DNA of 64,000 nt. It comes from Desulfobaculum sp044987625. Lineage in GTDB: Bacteria > Desulfobacterota > Desulfovibrionia > Desulfovibrionales > Desulfovibrionaceae. Numbering within the stretch: the first letter of the stretch is position 1; every line of letters begins with the position of its first letter. A program made the position numbers and the translations under genes. The DNA lies in the NCBI RefSeq assembly GCF_044987625.1, contig NZ_JBJDSB010000002.1:248001-312000 (forward strand). The letters run 5' to 3'. This document shows positions 35,533-43,220 of the stretch, piece by piece. The notes beneath the pieces were generated by a model, which ran no database searches, had not been told where the DNA came from, and was given only the letters and a program-made list of their open reading frames with translations.

Positions 35533-36303
35533 ATGCTGAAAATCGAAGATCTCCACGTAAATATCGGCGACAAGGAAGTGCTGAAGGGCATTGACTTGCA
35601 CATTGCCGAGGGTGAGACGTTCATCCTGTTCGGCCCCAACGGCTCCGGCAAGACCACGCTCTTGATGACGCTGATGGGTTTTGGAAACTACTCCATCACG
35701 GGTGGCCGTATCCTGTTCAAGGGGCACGACATCACCTACGCGCCCATTCACGAACGTGCGCGCCTTGGCATCGGCATGTCGTTCCAGCGTCCGCCGACGA
35801 TTCACGGCCTGAAGACCCGCAACCTCGTGGAAATGTGTGGCCTCCACGGGCACAACGGCACCACGCCCGTTGACGACCTCGCCGAGCGCGTCAATTTTTC
35901 CAGCTTCCTCGACCGCGACATCAACGCCGGGTTCTCCGGTGGCGAAATTAAGCGTTCCGAGCTGCTCCAGCTTATGGCTCAGTCCCCGGACCTCGTCCTC
36001 TTTGACGAACCTGAATCCGGCGTGGACCTTGAGAACATGAAGCTCATCGGCAAGACCGCGCGCAAGCTGCTGGACGGTTTCGTGACCCCGCATCCCGAAT
36101 TGTCCATGAAGGAGATGAAGTCCAGCCACAAGCGCTCCGGACTCATCATCACCCACACCGGCTACATTCTTGATTACATCAACGCTGACCGTGGTCAGGT
36201 GATGTACAACGGCCATCTGTGCTGTGAAGCCCGCCCCCGCGACATTCTGGAGCATGTGGGCAAGTACGGCTATCAGGAATGCGTTCGCTGTCTGACCAAA
36301 TAA
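35533..36303 (+). CDS. sufC: Fe-S cluster assembly ATPase SufC
   Basis: 256 residues, ABC ATPase without membrane segments. Walker A GPNGSGKT at 34-41, signature FSGGEIKRSELLQ, Walker B LFDEPESGVD; all match SufC rather than a transporter ATPase. AAAGGAACC precedes the ATG. It forms a pair with the downstream SufB/D protein. Confidence 0.95.
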   Translation: MLKIEDLHVNIGDKEVLKGIDLHIAEGETFILFGPNGSGKTTLLMTLMGFGNYSITGGRILFKGHDITYAPIHERARLGIGMSFQRPPTIHGLKTRNLVEMCGLHGHNGTTPVDDLAERVNFSSFLDRDINAGFSGGEIKRSELLQLMAQSPDLVLFDEPESGVDLENMKLIGKTARKLLDGFVTPHPELSMKEMKSSHKRSGLIITHTGYILDYINADRGQVMYNGHLCCEARPRDILEHVGKYGYQECVRCLTK

Positions 36304-36328
36304 CGACAACGCCTTTGCGGAGAGAGAT

Positions 36329-37489
36329 ATGAAAGACGTCAATCTGTCCGATTTTTCGTTCTCGGGCGCGGAATCCGCGTCTATTGAGGACCTGCGGACG
36401 CTGGACCCCGCAGACAAGAAGCGGCTGCTCATGGCAGGTGTGGATGTCAACGAGCAGGACCGCGCCGGAAGCTTTCTGCACATGAACCACAGCGCCGTGC
36501 ATTGCACCACCACGCAGCAGGGCGTTGAACTCATGGACATCAAGGCCGCCCTCAAGAAATACGACGGCCTGCCCCAGCATTACTGGAACCTCATGGACCC
36601 GGACAAGGATGAGTTCACCCGCGCCGCCCGCGAGAACCTGCACGGCGGCTACTTTATCCGTACCGAAAAGGGCGCCAAGCTCACCGCGCCCGTGCAGTCC
36701 TGCCTGTTCATGAAGGGCAACAAAGTCGGCCAGAACGTGCACAACATCGTCATCGTTGAGGACGATTCCGAGCTGCACCTCATTACCGGCTGCGCCGTTT
36801 CCAGCGCCACAGAAGCTGCGGCCCATCTTGGCATCTCCGAGTTCTACATCGGCAAGAACGCCAAGCTGACCTTCACCATGATTCACAACTGGGGCGAAGA
36901 AGTCGTCGTGCGCCCCCGCACCCGCGGCGTCATTCAGGCTGGCGGCGAGTTCCAGAACAACTACGTGCTCATGAAGCCCGTGGGCAATCTGCAGTCCAGC
37001 CCCATCATCGACCTCGACGGCGCCGGCGCCCGCGCGCGTCTGAACTCCGTCATCGTCGCGCCCAAAGGCTCCTACGTGAACTCCGGCGGCGTGCTGAACC
37101 TCAACGCCCCGGACACCCGCGGCGAGATTATTTCCCGCACCCTGACCACCGGCGGCACCATCGTGGCCCCCGGTCGCATCTCCGCCAAAGCCGTGCCCGC
37201 GCGCGGACACTTGGAGTGCAAGGGCCTTATCCTTGGCGATGGCCGCATTCACGCCATCCCCGAGCTGGACGGTCATCTCGAAGGCGTGGAGCTCTCCCAC
37301 GAGGCCGCCGTCGGCAAAATCGCGCAGGAAGAAATCGAATACCTGCAGGCCCGTGGTCTCGATGAGGACGAAGCAACGTCCACCATCGTGCGCGGTTTCC
37401 TCAACGTCGAAATGGACGGCCTGCCCAGCGAACTGCAGACCGCCATCGAAGAGCAGATTAACCAGCTCGACGCCAGCGACGCCATGTAG
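36329..37489 (+). CDS. SufB/SufD-family Fe-S cluster scaffold protein
   Basis: 386-residue member of the SufBD family; the right-handed beta-helix core is visible as repeated strands with Gly and charged turns, ending with VEAVELSHEAAVGKIAQEEIEYLQARGL-like sequence. It is shorter than SufB and close to SufD in size. The only other Suf gene nearby is sufC, so this may be a minimal two-gene scaffold (homomeric SufB/D with SufC) with no sufS or sufU present in the window. Confidence 0.9.
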   Translation: MKDVNLSDFSFSGAESASIEDLRTLDPADKKRLLMAGVDVNEQDRAGSFLHMNHSAVHCTTTQQGVELMDIKAALKKYDGLPQHYWNLMDPDKDEFTRAARENLHGGYFIRTEKGAKLTAPVQSCLFMKGNKVGQNVHNIVIVEDDSELHLITGCAVSSATEAAAHLGISEFYIGKNAKLTFTMIHNWGEEVVVRPRTRGVIQAGGEFQNNYVLMKPVGNLQSSPIIDLDGAGARARLNSVIVAPKGSYVNSGGVLNLNAPDTRGEIISRTLTTGGTIVAPGRISAKAVPARGHLECKGLILGDGRIHAIPELDGHLEGVELSHEAAVGKIAQEEIEYLQARGLDEDEATSTIVRGFLNVEMDGLPSELQTAIEEQINQLDASDAM

Positions 37490-37517
37490 CGACGCGTGCA
37501 GAGCATCCGTGCTTCTC

Positions 37518-37554
37518 AAGGCGCCCCGGTCAGCGGACCGGGGCGCCTTTTTTT
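37518..37554 (+). terminator. Terminator after sufC-sufB/D
   Basis: 13-bp stem (AAGGCGCCCCGGT with ACCGGGGCGCCTT) and seven T residues, 29 bases after the stop. Confidence 0.94.
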
Positions 37555-37594
37555 GTCGTGTGGTTGGTGTTGGTGGGAGTGCCACCCTCTTTGT

Positions 37595-37808
37595 GCTCCG
37601 CAGGCTTAAGGATTTCATCCTTAAGAATCCTGTTCATACGCCACGTCTCCCACGGCCCACGCGGTTGCGATCATGGCTATACGTCAGCTTTGAGCAGGGC
37701 GGGGGACTGTCCGTGGGCGCGGTAGCGCAGAGGCCTTTTTTCGGGCTGGCTTCCAGCCCGAAAACCTTGGGATTTTTAAGGGGTCGCACCCCTTGAGTCG
37801 CCGAAGGC
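37595..37808 (+). repeat. Hairpin module C1, subtype G
   Basis: 214 bp in the same orientation as the array at 50.2 kb. Opening cap GCTCCGCAGG, hairpin CTTAAGGAT/ATCCTTAAG, core, T-run hairpin with a perfect TTTTCGGGCTGG/CCAGCCCGAAAA pairing and CTT loop, closing hairpin TTTAAGGGG/CCCCTTGAG, end cap TCGCCGAAGGC. Confidence 0.92.
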
Positions 37809-37859
37809 ATCCTCTTGAATGCGGCGTAACGACCACGTCGTCTCTGCCACCCTCTTTGT

Positions 37860-38070
37860 GCTCCGCAGGCTTAAGGATTTCATCCTTAAGAATCCTGTTT
37901 ATACGCCACGTCTCCCACGGCCCACGCGGCAGCAATCATGGCTTTACGTCAGCTTTGAGCAGGGCGGGGGACTGTCCATGGGTGCGGCAGCGCAGAGGCC
38001 TTTTTTCGGGCTGGCTTCCAGCCCGAAAACCTTGGGATTTTTAAGGGCAACGCCCTTAAACCAGCGGAGC
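37860..38070 (+). repeat. Hairpin module C2, subtype C
   Basis: 211 bp, starting 265 bp after C1. Same order of hairpins; the closing hairpin is TTTAAGGGC/GCCCTTAAA with loop AAC and the end cap is CCAGCGGAGC, complementary to the opening cap GCTCCGCAGG. The linker between C1 and C2 is also conserved. Confidence 0.92.
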
Positions 38071-38207
38071 TAACCTCTTGAATGCGGCGTAACGACCCGG
38101 CCCCGCAAAAGGCACCGCCGTGTGAAATTTCGCACTTGGCGGGAATTCGTTTGAAAGGGGGCTGACGCGCTTGTCTTTGTGTAGCGGGAGGAGTAAAAAG
38201 TCTGACT

Positions 38208-38229
38208 CGGTCACCCGGGTGTGTGACCG
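38208..38229 (+). promoter_or_regulatory. Leader hairpin before a short reading frame
   Basis: CGGTCAC pairs with GTGACCG around an 8-base loop, just upstream of AAAGAGGTCAAC and the short reading frame at 38243. It may regulate translation of the downstream membrane hydrolase gene. Confidence 0.3.
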
Positions 38230-38242
38230 GAAAGAGGTCAAC

Positions 38243-38296
38243 ATGGATGCACAGAACTGGACAAGAACCAGACAATCGGACCGAGGTCAGGCCTGA
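38243..38296 (+). CDS. Possible 17-residue leader peptide
   Basis: Encodes MDAQNWTRTRQSDRGQA with a good ribosome-binding site AAAGAGGTCAAC. Its TGA overlaps the ATG of the membrane hydrolase gene (TGATG), an arrangement of translational coupling. The peptide is not recognised and could be chance. Confidence 0.35.
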   Translation: MDAQNWTRTRQSDRGQA

Positions 38297-38748
38297 TGCC
38301 CGGATATCAAGGACACGTTGTTGGCGGGACGCTTGCCGCTGGCGGCGTGTGGCTTTCTCTTGCCCTGTGGTTGCCCATGTACCAGCCGGAACCCGTGCAG
38401 GGCGTGGCCCTCATGGCGATTGCGACGCTGACGGCGCTTTTCCCCGACGTGGATACGGATTCTAAGGGGCAGCGCCTGTTTTACGCCATTCTCGTCGTGG
38501 CGGACCTTACGCTTTTGTGGTTTGGAAAATACCGTTGGGCCGCGATACTCGGCTTTGTTGCCATGCTCCCGGCAGTGGGGCAGCACCGGGGGTGGACGCA
38601 TACATGGTGGGCCATGCTCATCGTGCCGCTTCCGATTCTGCTTTTGCCGTATTGCTTTTTTGGCACCGGGGTTGAGGTGCTGGCGCCGTACTACGCCGCC
38701 GCGGTCATTGGGTACTTTTCGCACCTTGTTCTGGACTGGGTATTGTAG
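38296..38748 (+). CDS. Membrane-bound metal-dependent hydrolase-like protein (YdjM/DUF457 type)
   Basis: 150 residues with about four hydrophobic segments. Histidine/aspartate clusters GYQGHVVGG, FPDVDTDSKGQR, HRGWTHTWW and SHLVLDWVL match the metal-ligand motifs of this phosphatase-like membrane family. Substrate unknown. A second, longer family member is at 58762-59757. Confidence 0.8.
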   Translation: MPGYQGHVVGGTLAAGGVWLSLALWLPMYQPEPVQGVALMAIATLTALFPDVDTDSKGQRLFYAILVVADLTLLWFGKYRWAAILGFVAMLPAVGQHRGWTHTWWAMLIVPLPILLLPYCFFGTGVEVLAPYYAAAVIGYFSHLVLDWVL

Positions 38749-38804
38749 GTTTCGAAAAGAATGCGGGGGCTGCTTTGGCGGCACCTCGCCAGTTGGGGGG
38801 ATTC

Positions 38805-39005
38805 ATGCGAAAACTGTGTGCCCGTTGTCTGTATTGGCTGGCTCCTGAGGGGAAGGAAATCCTCTGCGACGTCGAGGGTCTGTGCCGCTATAGACCCAAG
38901 CAGGCTGTCAGGGAAGGCGGGGCGGAGTGCCCCACCGAGGCCTGTGGCTCGTGCGAGTACTGGGAGCCGCATCCCAATCCACAACGCAACTCGGCGGAGT
39001 ACTAG
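38805..39005 (+). CDS. Small cysteine-rich protein
   Basis: 66 residues with paired motifs: LCARCLYW near the start and GSCEYWEP near the end, plus intervening cysteines (ILCDVEGLCRY, ECPTEACGSC). Two CxxC-like pairs suggest a small zinc or iron-sulfur site. GGGGGGATTC precedes the ATG. Family not recognised. Confidence 0.6.
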   Translation: MRKLCARCLYWLAPEGKEILCDVEGLCRYRPKQAVREGGAECPTEACGSCEYWEPHPNPQRNSAEY

Positions 39006-39042
39006 TCCGCCTGAGCGCACATTACCCGCTGCGCCCAATCCG

Positions 39043-39081
39043 AAAAAAGGCACGATGACGTTTGGTCATCGTGCCTTTTTT
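39043..39081. terminator. Bidirectional terminator between convergent small genes
   Basis: Near-perfect stem of about 17 bp (AAAAAAGGCACGATGAC with GTCATCGTGCCTTTTTT) with loop GTTTG, giving T-runs on both strands. Confidence 0.95.
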
Positions 39082-39172
39082 CGTATGCCGTGCTGGTGGC
39101 GGGTGCCGGTCACCACGGCAGGCGCAGAGTCGTGATAGGGCCGCCTGTGGCGGCGATTGGTGCGCGGTGGCC

Positions 39173-39478
39173 TTAGGAGGCCGCGGCGTCCATATCGTCG
39201 AACCAGCTGGACAGAATGTCCACGAGCTGTCGTGCCTGCTTGGCGGAGGATATATTGAACTTGGACTGCTGAATGTAGTGCCCGCCACGCTTCTGGTAAC
39301 GTCCTACGCGGACTTTGGGGGCCTTGTATTCTTCGGTCCTTTTGTCCATTTCCTGATACAGGAAGACGATGGTGGTCCAGGAGCCTTTGGTCAGGACTTC
39401 CTTTTTCAGCTCCTTGACGACAAGACGGCCGTCTTCGTCTTCCCAATTGATTGTGATTTCGTCGATAGTCTCGGCCAT
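39173..39478 (-). CDS. Small conserved-looking protein, unknown
   Basis: 101 residues: acidic start (MAETIDEITINWEDEDG), a charged middle (KELKKEVLTKGSWTTIVFLYQEMD), then YKAPKVRVGRYQKRGGHYIQQSKFNISSAKQARQLVDILSSWFDD. AAAGGAGGG precedes the ATG, so it is almost certainly translated. I do not recognise the family; no membrane segment or catalytic motif is seen. Confidence 0.7.
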   Translation of the reverse strand: MAETIDEITINWEDEDGRLVVKELKKEVLTKGSWTTIVFLYQEMDKRTEEYKAPKVRVGRYQKRGGHYIQQSKFNISSAKQARQLVDILSSWFDDMDAAAS

Positions 39479-39784
39479 GAAACACCCTCCTTTGCTGTTC
39501 TTCGCTCTCGTGGGCCTGTGCTCAATGCTTGAGCGCAGGCGTGACCGCTTCCCTCGCATGGACGAAGGAGGATTTCAAATCTTTTTTTCATTGTGCGTGG
39601 TGGCGCGCACGATGCCTTGCATGCACGAAAAGGGTCGTGCCCCTTCTGCGTCAAGGCTTTTCGTGTGGCGGGGCGCACAGTGGTAAGCTGCTGCACGTGT
39701 GGATAAATTTGACGCTGTGTCCACGGGGATGTGCGCCGTGCCGTGTGCGGGCTGAGACCGTGGATGAGCAGGGTGCACGCCCGG
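39479..39784. other. Gap between small protein gene and J-domain gene
   Basis: About 300 bases with no convincing gene, RNA or terminator; open frames here lack ribosome-binding sites. A run of seven T residues occurs near 39580 on the + strand without a stem. Confidence 0.4.
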
Positions 39785-40594
39785 TTAGCGCGCCATCAGC
39801 CGGAGGTACAGGTCGCCCTTGATGGGACCTATCTTGCGCCCAAGGCCGCGCAGACGCAGCGGGCGGCCTGCCACAAAGTCCGGGGGCAGGGGCACCTCAA
39901 TGGTCATGGGCTTGTCCGAGAATCCGCGCCGGATTTGCAGACGCACGACGCAACCGGGCAAAAGCTGGCTGGGAAGGAGATGGACGGTTTGTTCGTCGTC
40001 CATCTGCTTTTGCAACCAGCCTTTCATCCATTGTATCGGGCCGCCGCGCAGGTTGAGGTTCATCTCCGCACTGCCAAGGCGCAGGCTGAGACTGCGGTTT
40101 TTGACGGTGGCGTTGCGGCGCGGGGCGGTGCCAGCCTTTTTGATTTGGCTGTAGATGTCCTCAAAGACCTTGCGGGCGAAGGGGTCGTTGAGGATGTTTT
40201 TCAGCACGTCTTCCTGCTTGAAGTGGAAGCCGCCTGTGGGTTCGGCCTCGCGCCGGGGCTTTTGGCGTGCGCCGCCGGGTGGCGGCGGCGGGGGCTTGGC
40301 CTCGGACTGCTTTTTGTAGCGGCGTGCGCCTTCCTCGCGCGAGGCTTTGGCCTTGTGGTCTGCGCTTTTTGAGGTCTTGCGGCTGCGTGGTGGCTCTTGC
40401 GGCTGATCCTTCAACGCCTCGGTGAGGATGACGTAGGCTTCGTTCAGGCGCTGAAAATCCGTTGCGGCCTTGGGGTTGTTGGGATTGAGGTCCGGGTGGA
40501 GTTCGAAGGCCCTTTTGCGGTAGGCGGATTTGACCTCGTGCAAGGACGCCCCGGGTTTGAGACGAAGAATCTTGTAACAGTCACGGACGTTCAC
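39785..40594 (-). CDS. J-domain protein with DnaJ-like C-terminal domain
   Basis: 269 residues, GTG start. The J domain (about 4-70) holds HPD in LHPDLNPNNP. A basic, low-complexity middle with a proline run (PPPPPP) follows. The C-terminal 100 residues resemble the substrate-binding CTD of DnaJ (IEVPLPPDFVAGRPLRLRGLG and GDLYLRL). There is no zinc finger. It is probably a co-chaperone of DnaK with a specialised client. Confidence 0.82.
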   Translation of the reverse strand: MNVRDCYKILRLKPGASLHEVKSAYRKRAFELHPDLNPNNPKAATDFQRLNEAYVILTEALKDQPQEPPRSRKTSKSADHKAKASREEGARRYKKQSEAKPPPPPPGGARQKPRREAEPTGGFHFKQEDVLKNILNDPFARKVFEDIYSQIKKAGTAPRRNATVKNRSLSLRLGSAEMNLNLRGGPIQWMKGWLQKQMDDEQTVHLLPSQLLPGCVVRLQIRRGFSDKPMTIEVPLPPDFVAGRPLRLRGLGRKIGPIKGDLYLRLMAR

Positions 40595-40616
40595 AGGGCC
40601 CCCGGTGTATGGTGGT

Positions 40617-41069
40617 TCAGGACGGGATGATATTCGTCAGTGCCTCGGGCGCGTCGTTGTCGTCGCACTCGATGTTCAGGCTTTTGATGTATTCGATGCC
40701 TTGTCTGCGGAATTCGTCGTGTCCGGCCTCGGCGCGGACGCCGGGACAGTATTCCTGAATCATTTCCCAGCTCATGGCGTCAACGATGTTGCCCTTGAAG
40801 AAGGGCCACGCGCGGCAGATGTCCGGACGTCCGGGGTGAACGTGGCATCCTTCGCCCTGCCGGAAGAAGATACAGTAGTCGTCGTCTCCGGTGATGAGGA
40901 TAATCTTGCCGCCGCAGGTGCGGGTGTAGCGGGAGAGGAAGTCCTCAAGCGGCAGGCCGAGATGGTCGGCCAGACGGCGCTGGTCCTTGGCGGCCATAAC
41001 GATGCCGCCTTCTCCCTTGCAGCAGTGGCCGCACATGCGGCACTCGAACGCCTTGACGTCCTTGTTCAT
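40617..41069 (-). CDS. YkgJ-type cysteine-cluster (Zn/Fe-S) protein
   Basis: 150 residues. CRMCGHCCKGEGG at the N-terminus, CIFFRQGEGCHVHPGRPDICRAWPFF in the middle: the CxxCxxCC and C..GC..RP..C pattern of the YkgJ/CxxCxxCC family, which binds zinc or an iron-sulfur cluster. Function unknown in general. Overlaps the CoA-binding gene by ATGA. Confidence 0.88.
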   Translation of the reverse strand: MNKDVKAFECRMCGHCCKGEGGIVMAAKDQRRLADHLGLPLEDFLSRYTRTCGGKIILITGDDDYCIFFRQGEGCHVHPGRPDICRAWPFFKGNIVDAMSWEMIQEYCPGVRAEAGHDEFRRQGIEYIKSLNIECDDNDAPEALTNIIPS

Positions 41070-41479
41070 CGAAGAAGTCTCCTGTGCTCGACCATGAGGC
41101 AGCGGTCCTGCACAACGCTGGTCGGCGTGTTGTTCAGTATATCCACGGCGTCGTTACTGACGATGCCGGATTGCATCCAGAAGAGGAGCGGGGCCTTTGG
41201 CAGTGCGGCGCACTCCCGGGCGTGGTCCGGGCAATACGCGGGCGCGCGGAAAACATCAACAAGGTCAATCTCGCCGGGGATGTCCGCAAGACTGCGATAG
41301 GTGGCAAGCCCCCAGACGCCGGTGCGCTTGGGGTGCACGGGATAGATGGTAAAGCCGGCCTCTATGAGGTAGCGTCCCACCATATCGACGGGTTGCCCCG
41401 CCTTGTCTTTGGCACCGATGATGGCAATGGTCCGAACCTGCGACAGCAGGTTTTTGAGCGTGTCGTCGAAGAGAATCAT
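41066..41479 (-). CDS. CoA-binding (YccU-type) protein
   Basis: 137 residues, Rossmann-like CoA-binding domain with IAIIGAKDKAGQPVDMVGRYLIEAGFTIYPVHPK and the late LFWMQSGIVSNDA and CLMVEHRRL. The ATG at 41479 has GGAG 6 bases upstream, favoured over the ATG at 41491. Paired with the YkgJ gene (four-base overlap). Confidence 0.88.
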   Translation of the reverse strand: MILFDDTLKNLLSQVRTIAIIGAKDKAGQPVDMVGRYLIEAGFTIYPVHPKRTGVWGLATYRSLADIPGEIDLVDVFRAPAYCPDHARECAALPKAPLLFWMQSGIVSNDAVDILNNTPTSVVQDRCLMVEHRRLLR

Positions 41480-41591
41480 CCGCGACTCCATGGTTGCGAA
41501 AATCTTTCGGATGCGCCAATGTCTGGCCCGCCGGGCCTTTGTTGTCCGTGAATTTGTCGTAATCGTCAAGCAACCCGGGAGGGAGACAAAT

Positions 41592-42620
41592 ATGCAGGAG
41601 CGTTTGACTCCGCAGGCGGCGCTTGCGCTGCTGAAGCAGGAATCGGTGTTCAGCCTTGGCCGCATGGCGCATGCCCGCAGGATGCAAAAGCATCCGGACA
41701 GCCGGGTGACATATATCGTTGACCGCAATATCAACTACACCAACGTGTGCATCTCCGGGTGCAAGTTCTGCGCGTTTTTCCGTGCGCCGGGCGACGAGGG
41801 CGGCTACGTCCTCAGCCGCGAGGAGCTTGCGGCCAAAGTGCAGGAGACCGTGGACCTCGGCGGCTACCAGATTTTGCTGCAGGGCGGCATGCATCCGGAC
41901 CTCGATATGGAATTCTATGAGGGGATGCTGTCCTTTTTGAAGGAGCGCTTCCCGCAGGTGGCCGTGCATGGCTTCTCACCGTCCGAGATTTGGTACCTGG
42001 GGCAGGAGAGCGGCCTTGGGCACGGCGAAGTCATCCGCCGTTTGGTGGCCGCGGGGCTGGATTCCATCCCCGGCGGCGGCGCGGAAATCCTTGTGGACCG
42101 TGTGCGCGAGGACGTCTCCCCGCGTAAAGCCACGGCGGACCAGTGGCTGGAGGTCATGCGCGAGGCGCACCTTCAGGGGCTGCGCACCACCGCCACCATG
42201 ATGTTTGGCGAAGGCGAAACCATTGAGGAGCGCATTGAGCATCTGGACCGCCTGCGTACCCTGCAGGACGAAACGGGCGGCTTTACGGCGTTCATCCCGT
42301 GGACCTTCCAGCCCGACAACACCCGCCTGCCGCGCCCGGAGGCGTCCAGTGAGGAATACCTCAAAATGCTGGCCCTCTCGCGCCTGTATTTGGACAATAT
42401 CGACAACGTGCAGGCCTCGTGGGTGACGCAGGGACCGCTTATCGGTCAGCTTGCGCTGTTCTGGGGCGCCAATGACTTTGGCTCCACCATGATTGAAGAG
42501 AACGTGGTGGCCGCCGCCGGCGTGCACTTCCGCCTGCCGGAGGGCAAACTGCGCCATCTGGTGGAGTCCGCAGGGTTCACCCCATGCCGCCGGCGCATGG
42601 ACTACACCTTGATGGAGTAA
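41592..42620 (+). CDS. mqnC: Dehypoxanthine futalosine cyclase MqnC
   Basis: 342-residue radical-SAM enzyme of the futalosine pathway of menaquinone synthesis. The SAM cluster motif is CISGCKFC (Cys53, Cys57, Cys60), with NYTNVC before it and LLQGGMHPD, FSPSEI and SIPGGGAEIL after it. MqnE is similar, but these latter motifs favour MqnC. GGGAGGGAG precedes the ATG. No other mqn genes are in the window. Confidence 0.92.
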   Translation: MQERLTPQAALALLKQESVFSLGRMAHARRMQKHPDSRVTYIVDRNINYTNVCISGCKFCAFFRAPGDEGGYVLSREELAAKVQETVDLGGYQILLQGGMHPDLDMEFYEGMLSFLKERFPQVAVHGFSPSEIWYLGQESGLGHGEVIRRLVAAGLDSIPGGGAEILVDRVREDVSPRKATADQWLEVMREAHLQGLRTTATMMFGEGETIEERIEHLDRLRTLQDETGGFTAFIPWTFQPDNTRLPRPEASSEEYLKMLALSRLYLDNIDNVQASWVTQGPLIGQLALFWGANDFGSTMIEENVVAAAGVHFRLPEGKLRHLVESAGFTPCRRRMDYTLME

Positions 42621-42622
42621 CC

Positions 42623-43018
42623 GTGCACACGGCGTTTTTTCTTCGTGGGATGCTGCTCTGGGCGGGATTTGTCCTGCTTGGGGCGGCGTCCGGTGCGGTG
42701 CGCGCGGCGTGGACCCAGCCTGCGTTGGGGCCGGGCGCGCAGTATGTGCACTTGGTGGCGCTGACGGCGTGCGTGGTGCTGCTGACCCATCGATTGCTGC
42801 GCCGCTTTGACGCCGCGCCCGCCTTGCTGTGGCGGATGGGGGTGATGTGGGCGGCGCTGTCCGTTGCCCTGCACCTTGGCCTTGGGCGGCTGGTGTTTGA
42901 GCGGCCCCTTGCCGCGCTGGTGGCTGAGTATGACCTCACCGCCGGAAGCCTGTTCCCCGTCTTTTTGCTCATCCTTGCCGTGACCCCCCGCTGCGCGGCG
43001 CTCCTCTCCCGTCCGTAG
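42623..43018 (+). CDS. Small integral membrane protein
   Basis: 131 residues with four hydrophobic segments and a loop rich in arginine and alanine. GTG start two bases after the mqnC stop, with GGAG before it, so it is likely cotranscribed with mqnC. No recognisable family motif. Confidence 0.6.
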   Translation: MHTAFFLRGMLLWAGFVLLGAASGAVRAAWTQPALGPGAQYVHLVALTACVVLLTHRLLRRFDAAPALLWRMGVMWAALSVALHLGLGRLVFERPLAALVAEYDLTAGSLFPVFLLILAVTPRCAALLSRP

Positions 43019-43187
43019 CTTCTGCCCGTCAGCCGCCATTTTTGTGTAGCGCAGCATAATTGCGGGCGCATATTCCCCGTTGTTTAGCCTTGTTATCAAC
43101 AGCCGAAACCCACGGCCCGCTTGTGACGATGGGCTGTTCATGGTATTACAGATAACAATTGCCGATTGTCTGTTCCAAGGAGTTGAA

Positions 43188-43196
43188 ATGCCATAA
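43188..43196 (+). other. Start codon with strong ribosome-binding site and immediate in-frame stop
   Basis: AAGGAGTTGAA precedes ATG-CCA-TAA. The three codons are in frame with the histidine-kinase gene that begins at 43221. This is either a former kinase start truncated by a nonsense codon or a two-residue minigene that sets reinitiation. Confidence 0.5.
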
Positions 43197-43220
43197 GTCC
43201 AGTTGATGCGGGGAAGCGCG

